A stretch of DNA of 64,000 nucleotides from CAZUCE01 sp964619265 (GTDB lineage: Bacteria; Planctomycetota; UBA1135; GCA-002686595): NCBI GenBank assembly GCA_964619265.1, contig CAZUCE010000005.1, positions 1 to 64,000 of the forward strand, in the 5' to 3' direction. The translations under genes and the position numbers were made by a program. The notes beneath the pieces were generated by a model, which was given only the letters and a program-made list of their open reading frames with translations, did no database searches and had not been told where the DNA came from. Positions 33,866 through 42,033 of the stretch are shown here, one piece after another; the first letter of the stretch is position 1, and every line of letters begins with the position of its first letter.

Positions 33866-35796
33866 GCTTCGGGCGCTTCGCGCTCGGTGCCTTCGCGGCT
33901 TGCTGGGCCGGCGGGCTAGCCGGTTGCGGTGACGGTTCGAGCCCGGCAACTGGCGTAGGGGGGGCTGGGGGCACCCTGGAACCGATTGTGCTCGAGCGGA
34001 CCCTTGCAGAGCTGCTTCGCGAGCCCGCTCGCATCACGACCAAGAGTCCCGGAGCAGGCTGGATCGCTCCGAGGATCGGCACACTCTCGCCGGTGGGCGG
34101 CGGGCGCGCCCAGGGACGCCCTTCCGTCGTGGTCCCCCCGGGCGGCAGGGTCCAAGTGGACCTTCCGCGCCTGTCGGAACCGGCCAAGCTTCGGCTTTCG
34201 GTCACACCGAACCGGCAGGCCTACAACACCGGGGCCCAGCCCTCCGAATGGGGCATCCGAGTCTTGCTCGACGGCGAGCCTGTGGCAGGCAAACGGTTCG
34301 ACGTCCACAAGGGCATCCCTGACGACGATCGAGCCTGGCACGACATCGTTCTTGATGTCCTAGATCAAGAGACGTTGACCGTCGTCACCCAAGCCTCGGG
34401 GTCCGGTAAGACAAACGGTTTGATCGGCATTTCAAACCTGGAGCTGTTCGTCCCCGAGAGCGTGCCGCGGGCTGCGCGCTCCAGCGGCAAGCCGGATGTG
34501 CTCTTGGTTGTCATCGACACCCTTCGCGCCGACCGTCTTTCGGCCTACGGCTATGAGCGTGCCACCTCGCCCAACTTGGAAGCTCTTGCAAATCGAGGCA
34601 CGGCCTACGACTTTGCGATTGCGCCAGCGCCCTGGACCTGGCCCTCGACGGCCTCGATCTTGACCGGGACAGACCCGCCCCAACACGGCGTGCTGTCGGT
34701 GAATTCCTGCTACCTGCCCAACCTGTTTGAGACCCTGCCCGAGTTGTTTGGGCGCGAGGGGTTCACCACCGCCGGCTGGTCCACCAACCCGCTCGTTCAG
34801 AAGAGTCGCAACTGGGATCAGGGCTTTGAAACCTGGGCGGACTGGGCCTGGGACCGAGCCCCCGACGTTGTGCTGCCCGCCGTCGACGCGCATTTGGCGG
34901 CCCACCCGAAAGAACGGCTGTTCACCTACGTCCACCTGACCGAACCGCACATGCCCTACGTCCCGGACGACTGGGCCACCGATCAGCTCGGCCTCGGCGC
35001 TCCCCCCAAAGGTTGGGATGCGGATATTTTTCGCCGCGCGACCCAAGACACGGTCCCGACGAATCCCGAACCCAAGGCGCTCTTCGATCGCTACACGCCC
35101 TATGCCTCGGATGCCTACGACGCTGAAGTCCTGTGCGCGGACAAAGCGGTCGGAGATCTACTGGCGCTGCTTGAGCGCGAAGGTCGGCTCGAGAACACGA
35201 TCGTTGCGGTGACGTCGGATCACGGCGAAGAATTTCGCGAGCACGGTTTGACCGGTCACTCCCACAACGTCTACCGGGAATCGGTGCATGTCCCGCTGAT
35301 CCTGGCGGGCCCTGGGGTGGAAACCGCGCAGCGCCGGGAAGGCATGGTCGCGATGCACCGAATCTTCTCGACACTGCTCGAACTCACCAACATCGACCCT
35401 CCCAAGGTCGCGGGGCTGCAACCGAGTCTCTTGGACGGTGAGGCCGATGAATTCACCCACTCCAGCACGGATGCGGGTTGGTGGATTGGAGAGTCGACCT
35501 CAAGACGCTTGATGGCGCGCCGGACGAAGGAAGACCTGCTCCTTTGGGCGCTGAATGATCCTGAGAAGCACGTGGTTGGCGGCAAGCCCGATGCCTTTCG
35601 CTCGAACAGCGCGTACTTTGACCTAGGTTCGGATCCGGCGGCGCAGGCTCCAGGTCTGGCCGAAACGCCACGCTCGGCCGAAATGCAGCAAGCGCTTGCC
35701 GACTGGTGGATGGACCGCGAATCCAAAAGCCTCGGCGCCCTGTCCGGCGGGGCCGAAGTGGAAGATCTGCTGCGAGCCGCCGGCTACATCAAGTAG
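33862..35796 (+). CDS. Lipoprotein sulfatase-like enzyme with Thr at the nucleophile position
   Basis: Starting at the GTG of the GTGA overlap gives a 644-residue protein with a clear lipoprotein signal (GAFAACWAGGLAGC, Cys22). This supports that start over the upstream ATG at 33646. Residues about 60-200 are a beta-rich domain. From about 211 there is a sulfatase fold: VLLVVIDTLRADRLSAYGY (Asp219), VTSDHGEEFREHG. The C/S-x-P-S-R site reads APWTWPSTASILTGTDPP, with Thr259 for Cys and Thr for Arg, so formylglycine cannot form. Possible roles are phospho-transfer, phosphatase or a degenerate enzyme. It is convergent with the sigma-factor fusion gene across a large palindrome. Confidence 0.82.
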   Translation: MSFGRFALGAFAACWAGGLAGCGDGSSPATGVGGAGGTLEPIVLERTLAELLREPARITTKSPGAGWIAPRIGTLSPVGGGRAQGRPSVVVPPGGRVQVDLPRLSEPAKLRLSVTPNRQAYNTGAQPSEWGIRVLLDGEPVAGKRFDVHKGIPDDDRAWHDIVLDVLDQETLTVVTQASGSGKTNGLIGISNLELFVPESVPRAARSSGKPDVLLVVIDTLRADRLSAYGYERATSPNLEALANRGTAYDFAIAPAPWTWPSTASILTGTDPPQHGVLSVNSCYLPNLFETLPELFGREGFTTAGWSTNPLVQKSRNWDQGFETWADWAWDRAPDVVLPAVDAHLAAHPKERLFTYVHLTEPHMPYVPDDWATDQLGLGAPPKGWDADIFRRATQDTVPTNPEPKALFDRYTPYASDAYDAEVLCADKAVGDLLALLEREGRLENTIVAVTSDHGEEFREHGLTGHSHNVYRESVHVPLILAGPGVETAQRREGMVAMHRIFSTLLELTNIDPPKVAGLQPSLLDGEADEFTHSSTDAGWWIGESTSRRLMARRTKEDLLLWALNDPEKHVVGGKPDAFRSNSAYFDLGSDPAAQAPGLAETPRSAEMQQALADWWMDRESKSLGALSGGAEVEDLLRAAGYIK

Positions 35797-35800
35797 CCAA

Positions 35801-35940
35801 GCTGCCCTAGATCGGTGATACCGTGCCAGGGTCACGTGCACCGCTGAGGCACCGGCAGCGAAGCTGCCGGGCCGCGGCAGAGCCACGGCTGCCTCAGCGG
35901 TGCACGTGACCCTGGCACGGTATCACCGATCTAGGGCAGC
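35801..35940. repeat. 51-bp perfect inverted repeat between convergent genes
   Basis: Arms 35801-35851 and 35890-35940 are exact reverse complements over 51 bp. The 38-base centre holds a further hairpin (CCGGCAGC / GCTGCCGG, loop GAA). The left arm starts 5 bases after the sulfatase-like stop; the right arm contains the last three codons and the stop of the sigma-factor fusion gene. It could act as a bidirectional terminator or cruciform, or be two inverted copies of a mobile palindromic element. Part of the arm (22 bases) recurs at 38965-38986 with two changes. Confidence 0.95.
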
Positions 35941-38915
35941 TCGACCACCAGCGTCTCGCCAGGTTCGACCCAGAAAGGCCCGACCTCCCCCAGTTCACCG
36001 GGCGGCCCGTTCGCGAACCGTCGCAACCGAACGGTTCCTGCGGGAATCGTCCGCCGCAGGACCGGATCCTCACCGGACAGATCGAAGAGCCAGTCCACCT
36101 GGAATCCGTTCGCCAACTCCGCCGTGAGGTAGGGCGAACTCTCCCCTGTGCCCAAACGCAGTTCCAGCTCCGCCGTTTTCAGATCGAGCGAAACGTCTAC
36201 GATTTCCTCGAAGGCCGCCCGCTCCAGGTCCTTCGAAAAGACCATTCTTCCGCGATTGGTCAGGCTCAGTCGATGCCGGGCTCCGCTGGGGATCTTCACC
36301 GTGGCCTGGCCCTTCTCATCGAGAAGAAGCGACAGGGGCTCTCGGTACAACTGATGCAGGCTTGGAACGACGGAGATGGAAGCCTGCATTCCAGCAAAAG
36401 CCCTTCCGTCTAGGGTGGCCCCAATTTGCAGCTCAGCCTCCCCGGCCGCATCAAGCCGGACGTCGTGCTCGACCGTTTCCCCTGCACGAACCTCGACGTC
36501 AGGCAGCGAGAAATCAAAGGGCGTCTCATCCGGCAGAACCAACCCTCCTCGAACGCGGGGCTTCGCTTTCGCGCCGGTCTGGCGCACCATCCACCCGCCG
36601 GGCATCAGGTCCTCGAACCGGTAAGTCCCTTCCGGTGTGACCTCCACGGTTCGGCCGTCGAATCCACCCCGATAGGCAGCTACGTAGCGAGGAAGTGCGC
36701 CGCCATGTCCGGTCACCCTGCCCATCAGCTGGCCGGATTCAGGCCACTCGATTTCCAGCGGCTCTTTTGGATCTAAACCCCTCAGACTTACCTTCCATTC
36801 CCGCTCGGTGCCCGGTTCGACGAGCAGCCAGCAGTTCGAATTTGGATCGGATTCGAATTGGAACGTTCCGTCTTCTGAGGTGCTGGCCGTGGAGACTCTC
36901 CTCGAAGTCAGTTTCCCAGGAAGGTCACCGGTCCAAACACGGGCCGGAGATTCGGAGAACACCGTGCAAGTCACGCCCGTGACGGGCCGGCCGCCACGGG
37001 AGACGCGCCCGTTCCAGGACGTTGCTTCTCGGTCGAAGGGGAAGATCAGCTCTCCTTTGGGCAGGCTTTCCAGCTCGAGGATCGAGGAATCCGTGTACCC
37101 GTTGGCCTGGGCGGTCACCCGGACCCTGTGATCGGGCAGGTAGATCTCGGGCCCCTCGAATTCTCCCAAGGCGCGATTCAGAAATTCAACGCGAAGGGAA
37201 CGGAGTTCGACTTCTTCCCCGCCTGGGCGGATACCCCGAGCTCGCACTTCTTGCATCGGTTGCAAGGGGAGCGGATGGTTCGCCGTGAGGGCGCTTCCAG
37301 GTCCCTCCCACTTGCCAAACCGGCGGCCCGTCATTTCCACAGCGAAGATCTCGACAGCGGAAGCATCCCGCACGTCGAACGGCAGTTTTAGAAGGCCTTG
37401 GCCGAAACCTTCTACCGTCCGAGTTTGGGCATCCACTCGAAAATGCACCCAATCGGGGCGAACCGCATGGCCTTTGGCATCAAGAATTTGGACGTATCGA
37501 CTGCTAGCTATGGGGGTCTGCTCGGCTACGAAGTCGCCCAACTCAAGGCGCTCTCCGAGGAGCACCTCGCCCTGCTTAGAGGCACTTCGCAGGCCCTTGT
37601 CTCTTACGAACCAGTTGGCCTTTAGCGAACTTGTACTGCGAGTGATGAAGCGACCGTCCGAGTCGCTTCGACCGGCGCTGAACAGTTGCGGTTCGCCGAA
37701 GGGGTCCACTGGATCCACCTCGGTGTGAACGAGCGAGGCTCCCTCGATCGGCTGACCCATGGGATCTACGACTCGACCGACCGCTACGGCCATGGATCGT
37801 AGTTCGAGAGTGCCTAGATCGTAGTGTTCCCGTTCATCGAGGCTTAGGTTCCGAAAAGTCCATTGCTCGCCTGGGCCTATGGCTTCGAAATGTACGGTTG
37901 AATGGGCCCTTCTCGGCCCTCGATCCAAGCTGATTTCGCAGCGTCCGTCTGCGTCCGCGGCTGTTTGGAGGGACTCTCCCAGCCAGTTATAGGCGAGCAC
38001 CGCGGAAGGCTCAGGGGCTCCACCGGGACCCAATAGGAGCGCTCGCACGGTCACGGAGCGGGACCACTCCGGGCCCGCCGGGTTGCTCTGCGTCTCGATC
38101 GGTGGCGCAGCAGTGTCCGGCCGGGGCGCTGCGACCGGCGTGCGTTGCTTTGCGGCGCTATCCGGTGGTTTGAATTCAGGGGGAAGCCTGCTCGAGACTT
38201 CCTCCACGGGACGAGGTTCCGGGGAATTCGGGCCTTTGATCTCGGAACCCGGTAGCTGATTCCAGATCCATGACATGCCCAGAATCGATAGACACCCAGC
38301 TGCAATCCAAACACTCTTCATCATCCAAGTCGAAAGGGCCAAAACAGGTAAAAGGGAAGCTGAGGGGGCCTTGAGTCCGGCCAGCAGCGCAATCCCCTGC
38401 CGCCAGTCCGGATCGACCCGTTCGAGTCGCTCGCGCAGGGTTCCTCGGCCGCGAGACAGGCGCGAGCGCACGGTCGAGGGAGACACCTCTAGCCTCCGCC
38501 CGATTTCCTCGGCGGTCAGGCCTTCTTCGTAGTGAAGAATCAAAGCTGTGCGTTGTTCCTCGGGCAACGCAATCAACTGTTCCGCGAGCCGGCGGCGCTG
38601 TTCGGTGCGTTCCAGCAGGATCGCCGGATCCAACTCGGGTTCCAGCTCGGGCCGAGCCGCTAGGCGTTCGCGCTTGGATCGCCGGCCGGCCGATCGGCGG
38701 AGGTTGGCGGCCTCAAAGCGCAGGGCCCGACCCCAAAGAGCCCGAACCGGGCCCGGGGGCTCTGCCCCCCCACGGGCGCTCGCCTTGGCCAGAACCGTCT
38801 GGGCCAGGTCGTCCCCATCGTGCTTTCCGGCCAAGGCTACGGCCAGGCGACGGGCCCAGGCATCCTCGGAGAGGAGCGCTTGGAGCCGCCGGGAGCTAGA
38901 AGAATCGGGCCTCAT
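35931..38915 (-). CDS. ECF sigma factor fused to membrane and carboxypeptidase-regulatory-like domains
   Basis: A 994-residue protein from the ATG at 38915, chosen because sigma homology begins there. Residues about 15-75 match sigma region 2 (KHDGDDLAQTVLAKA). Residues about 112-165 match region 4, with a helix-turn-helix in LTAEEIGRRLEVSPSTVRSR. One or two membrane segments follow (about 186-217), then a Pro-rich linker and about 740 residues of beta-sandwich repeats resembling carboxypeptidase regulatory domains (AVAVGRVVDPMGQPIEGASL, GTYRFEDLMPGGWMVRQTG). The topology puts the sigma part in the cytoplasm and the repeats outside. Planctomycetes are known for sigma factors with long C-terminal extensions. 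It may be a membrane-tethered sigma sensing the envelope or glycan; activation by proteolysis is speculation. Confidence 0.83.
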   Translation of the reverse strand: MRPDSSSSRRLQALLSEDAWARRLAVALAGKHDGDDLAQTVLAKASARGGAEPPGPVRALWGRALRFEAANLRRSAGRRSKRERLAARPELEPELDPAILLERTEQRRRLAEQLIALPEEQRTALILHYEEGLTAEEIGRRLEVSPSTVRSRLSRGRGTLRERLERVDPDWRQGIALLAGLKAPSASLLPVLALSTWMMKSVWIAAGCLSILGMSWIWNQLPGSEIKGPNSPEPRPVEEVSSRLPPEFKPPDSAAKQRTPVAAPRPDTAAPPIETQSNPAGPEWSRSVTVRALLLGPGGAPEPSAVLAYNWLGESLQTAADADGRCEISLDRGPRRAHSTVHFEAIGPGEQWTFRNLSLDEREHYDLGTLELRSMAVAVGRVVDPMGQPIEGASLVHTEVDPVDPFGEPQLFSAGRSDSDGRFITRSTSSLKANWFVRDKGLRSASKQGEVLLGERLELGDFVAEQTPIASSRYVQILDAKGHAVRPDWVHFRVDAQTRTVEGFGQGLLKLPFDVRDASAVEIFAVEMTGRRFGKWEGPGSALTANHPLPLQPMQEVRARGIRPGGEEVELRSLRVEFLNRALGEFEGPEIYLPDHRVRVTAQANGYTDSSILELESLPKGELIFPFDREATSWNGRVSRGGRPVTGVTCTVFSESPARVWTGDLPGKLTSRRVSTASTSEDGTFQFESDPNSNCWLLVEPGTEREWKVSLRGLDPKEPLEIEWPESGQLMGRVTGHGGALPRYVAAYRGGFDGRTVEVTPEGTYRFEDLMPGGWMVRQTGAKAKPRVRGGLVLPDETPFDFSLPDVEVRAGETVEHDVRLDAAGEAELQIGATLDGRAFAGMQASISVVPSLHQLYREPLSLLLDEKGQATVKIPSGARHRLSLTNRGRMVFSKDLERAAFEEIVDVSLDLKTAELELRLGTGESSPYLTAELANGFQVDWLFDLSGEDPVLRRTIPAGTVRLRRFANGPPGELGEVGPFWVEPGETLVVELP

Positions 38916-38964
38916 ACCCCTATTCCACCGCCCCCCGCCGAACCGTCCCAACGAGTTCCGCAAT

Positions 38965-38986
38965 CCCTGGCACGGTATCCCCGGTC
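38965..38986. repeat. Second copy of 22-bp 3'-end element
   Basis: These 22 bases differ by only two bases from 35910-35931 in the right arm of the large palindrome. Both copies lie just beyond the stop codon of a minus-strand gene (here 15 bases past the acetyl-CoA synthetase stop). The left palindrome arm presents the same element after the plus-strand sulfatase-like gene. This suggests a dispersed 3'-end element. Confidence 0.6.
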
Positions 38987-39000
38987 CCCGGAGGGCTGAG

Positions 39001-40950
39001 CTACTTGGGTCCGTCCTGGGAGCCTCGAAGCTGGGCCAGGACGGATTTGTCTTCCAGGGTCGAGGTGTCCCCGGTGGTTTCCCGTCCGGCAGCAACGTCC
39101 CTCAGAAGGCGTCGCATGATCTTCCCGGAGCGGGTTTTAGGCAGCGAGTCCGTGAAGCGCACGTCAGCCGGCTTGGCGAGCGCGCCGATTTCTCCCGCCA
39201 CATGGCTCCGCAGGGCCTGAACGAGGGTTTCATCCTGGGCGGTCCCCGAAACCAGCGTTACGAAGGCGCAGATCGCCTCGCCGGTTAGAGCATCGGGCCG
39301 GGCGACCACCGCGGCTTCCACGACCAACGGATGGCTAACCAGCGCGCTTTCAACCTCCATCGTCGAAAGCCGGTGCCCCGAGACGTTGAGCACGTCGTCG
39401 ACCCGTCCGAGAATCCAAAAGTAGCCGTCCTCGTCCTGCCGCGCGCCATCCCCTGGAAAGTAGCGTCCGGGAAACCGCGTCCAGTAGGCCTCCAAAAACC
39501 GCTCACGGTCGCCCCAGATGCCGCGCAGCATGGAAGGCCACGCTTGTTCGAGAACTAACAGTCCGCCGGAGCCTCGCGGGACTTCGTTGCCTTCCTCGTC
39601 AACAACCGCGGGCTTGACCCCAAAGAACGGTCGCGTCGCAGAACCGGGCTTTGTGGCCGTGGCTCCGGGGCTCGGCGCAATCATGATTCCCCCCGTTTCT
39701 GTCTGCCACCAGGTATCGACGATCGGGCACCGCTCGCCTCCGATCGTGCGGTGGAACCACATCCATGCCTCTGGATTGATCGGTTCGCCCACCGTGCCGA
39801 GCAAACGCAGGGAGCTGAGGTCGTGCTTGGCTGGATGCTCGTCCCCCCAGTTCTGAAATGCGCGAATGGCGGTCGGGGCGGTGTAGAAGATCGACACCCT
39901 GTGACGCTCGATCATGTCCCAAAAGCGCGCTGCGTCCGGCGCATTCGGAGCGCCCTCGTACATCACTACGGTCGCGCCGTTCGCTAGCGGACCGTACAGA
40001 ATGTAGCTATGGCCGGTAATCCAGCCCACGTCCGCCGTGCACCAATAAACGTCGTCCTCGCGTAGATCGAACACGTAGCGGGTCGAGAGCAAGGCGCCCA
40101 AGAGGTAGCCGGCCGTGGTGTGTTGGATGCCCTTGGGCTTCCCCGTGGAGCCCGAGGTGTAGAGGAGAAACAAGGTGTCCTCGGAGTCCATCGGCTCGGG
40201 GGTGTGCGAGGTACTAGCCGACTCCCAGACCTCGTGCAGCCACACGTCCCGCTCCGTGGTCGCCACCTCGTGCCCCGTCCGCCGAACGCAGAGCACGGTG
40301 TGAACCGACTCGATCCCCTCGACGGCTTCGTCAACGGCTGGCTTGAGTGGCAGCACCTTGCCCCGTCGCCATCCCCCGTCGGCGGTAATCACCGCGGTAC
40401 AGCCGCCGTCCTCGATGCGATCCCGGAGCGCCTGGGCCGAAAAGCCTCCAAAAACGACGGAGTGGATCACGCCAATCCGCGCGCAAGCGAGCACCGCGTA
40501 GGCCAACTCGGGAATCATCGGCATATAGATCGCCACCCGATCGCCCTTGGACAGTCCCCGTGCGATGAGCACGTTGGCCATGCGCGCGACGTTCTCCAAC
40601 AACTCGCCATAGGTGATCGAAAGCTGATCCCCCGGCTCGCCTTCCCACAGAATCGCCACCTTGTCTCTTCGTTCAGAGCGAGCGTGAACATCCACGCAGG
40701 CCTCACAAGCGTTGAGCTTGCCGCCGACGAACCACTTGGTGTCCTGGGCTTCCCCCTCGCGCACCGCGCGCGGCGGCGTCTTCCAGGGCAGTTCATCCGC
40801 CATACGCCCGAAGAAGCCTTCAGGGTCGCGCACCGATTCCTCCCACAGCTTCTGATACTCCGCTTCGGAGCCGATCCGCGCCCGCTTCACGAACTCAGGG
40901 GGCGGGGGAAAACTGCGGTCTTCGTTTAGGACGCTTTCGATCTCGCTCAT
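39001..40950 (-). CDS. acs: Acetyl-CoA synthetase (AMP-forming)
   Basis: A 649-residue protein of standard Acs length that makes acetyl-CoA from acetate, ATP and CoA through acetyl-AMP. It contains the phosphate-binding motif LFLLYTSGSTGKPKGIQHT, VDTWWQTETGGIMIAPSPG for acetate and AMP binding, GYFWILGRVDDVLNVSGHRL at the hinge, and the C-terminal PKTRSGKIMRRLLRDVA with the regulatory lysine acetylated in other Acs enzymes. The ATG at 40950 is preferred over a GTG two codons upstream. It is followed at the 3' side by the 22-bp repeat element. No pat or cobB gene lies nearby. Confidence 0.97.
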   Translation of the reverse strand: MSEIESVLNEDRSFPPPPEFVKRARIGSEAEYQKLWEESVRDPEGFFGRMADELPWKTPPRAVREGEAQDTKWFVGGKLNACEACVDVHARSERRDKVAILWEGEPGDQLSITYGELLENVARMANVLIARGLSKGDRVAIYMPMIPELAYAVLACARIGVIHSVVFGGFSAQALRDRIEDGGCTAVITADGGWRRGKVLPLKPAVDEAVEGIESVHTVLCVRRTGHEVATTERDVWLHEVWESASTSHTPEPMDSEDTLFLLYTSGSTGKPKGIQHTTAGYLLGALLSTRYVFDLREDDVYWCTADVGWITGHSYILYGPLANGATVVMYEGAPNAPDAARFWDMIERHRVSIFYTAPTAIRAFQNWGDEHPAKHDLSSLRLLGTVGEPINPEAWMWFHRTIGGERCPIVDTWWQTETGGIMIAPSPGATATKPGSATRPFFGVKPAVVDEEGNEVPRGSGGLLVLEQAWPSMLRGIWGDRERFLEAYWTRFPGRYFPGDGARQDEDGYFWILGRVDDVLNVSGHRLSTMEVESALVSHPLVVEAAVVARPDALTGEAICAFVTLVSGTAQDETLVQALRSHVAGEIGALAKPADVRFTDSLPKTRSGKIMRRLLRDVAAGRETTGDTSTLEDKSVLAQLRGSQDGPK

Positions 40951-40989
40951 GGGCACATCTTACGCACTCCACGGAGCGGGATGGCCCCG

Positions 40990-42033
40990 TCAGCGGGCCG
41001 CTTCGCAGGCTGCGGCCCAGGCCTCCCAGTCGGCCTCCACTCGGCCGGTCAGCGCCTGAAGCGCTTCGCCCGCGGCCTCCTGCAACCCCTCGTCTTTCAG
41101 GGCACGCAGGAGCGGGGCCAGGGCTAGGGCGGAACCACTGGCTCCGAGCCGGCGGCAGGCCAGTTCGCGAACCGGCTGCTCAGGCCGTTCCAAGAGGCGA
41201 GCCACCCCCGCTGCGATTTCGTTCCGGAGCAGTCCGTGCCCATCCAGTGCCCGAACGCGGTCGGCCAATTCAGAGACCGGCGCCAAGCGCAGATCTTCTA
41301 GCTGACCCCCGAGCGCTCCGCGCGAAAACTCACGCTCCTGGGCGATCCAAGCCTGCCAAGGCCCCGGTTCGCCGGCAGCATCGCGACCGGTCAGCTTGCG
41401 CAGTCCCCGCAGCGCGGCTTCGCGGACCTTCTCCCGCGGGTCGTTGAGCAGTTCGGCGAAAGTCTGGACTTGGTCCACGCAACCAAGCGCCGCCAGCGCG
41501 TCGAGCGCCCGGGTAGCCATCGACTCCTCGGAATGACCCGCCCACGGAGCCAGCCGGCTACCGGCCCGCTCCGTCCAACCGGCGGGAAGCAACGGGCCGC
41601 AACGCGCGAGCTGAGCCAGTGCATGTTCGCTCAGCGCGGCGTCCTGCTCCAGAGCGCCCAGCAGGGCCGGAACCGTCCGCGCGTCACCCACTTCGCCGCA
41701 AGCGCTGATCAGGTCGGCGCGGGTAGCTGGACTCGCGCCCTGGGCGGCCTCCAGGAGTGTTCCCATGGAACCAGGTCGACGCTCCCCCCAGGCCCGAAGG
41801 GCCTTGCGAAACAAGTCCCGGTCCTCTCGCGGCTCTTCGGCCGCGATCCAAGCCGAAAGGAGATCAACGGGTTCGGTAGCTTCCCAAGCAGGCTCGGAAA
41901 TTCGCTCGCGGAAGCTCCGGCCGGTGGGCTCGGCCTCGATCAGGACGGCGCTACCGGCAAGGATGGCCGCCCGTAGCCAAAACGGTGCGCGCCGGGCAAG
42001 GCGATCCATACTCCATTCGAGGCTTCGCTTCAT
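40990..42033 (-). CDS. HEAT-repeat protein of pseudopilin operon
   Basis: A 347-residue protein with an N-terminal membrane-anchor-like segment (PFWLRAAILAGSAVLIEA) and then alpha-helical HEAT-like repeats. Examples are ARTVPALLGALEQDAALSEH, DQVQTFAELLNDPREKVREA and ALAPLLRALKDEGLQEAAGE. Such repeats form protein-binding solenoids. It overlaps the upstream PilX-like gene by 4 bases, so it probably serves the same pilus or secretion-like system, for example as a periplasmic scaffold. No catalytic motif is seen. Confidence 0.75.
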   Translation of the reverse strand: MKRSLEWSMDRLARRAPFWLRAAILAGSAVLIEAEPTGRSFRERISEPAWEATEPVDLLSAWIAAEEPREDRDLFRKALRAWGERRPGSMGTLLEAAQGASPATRADLISACGEVGDARTVPALLGALEQDAALSEHALAQLARCGPLLPAGWTERAGSRLAPWAGHSEESMATRALDALAALGCVDQVQTFAELLNDPREKVREAALRGLRKLTGRDAAGEPGPWQAWIAQEREFSRGALGGQLEDLRLAPVSELADRVRALDGHGLLRNEIAAGVARLLERPEQPVRELACRRLGASGSALALAPLLRALKDEGLQEAAGEALQALTGRVEADWEAWAAACEAAR

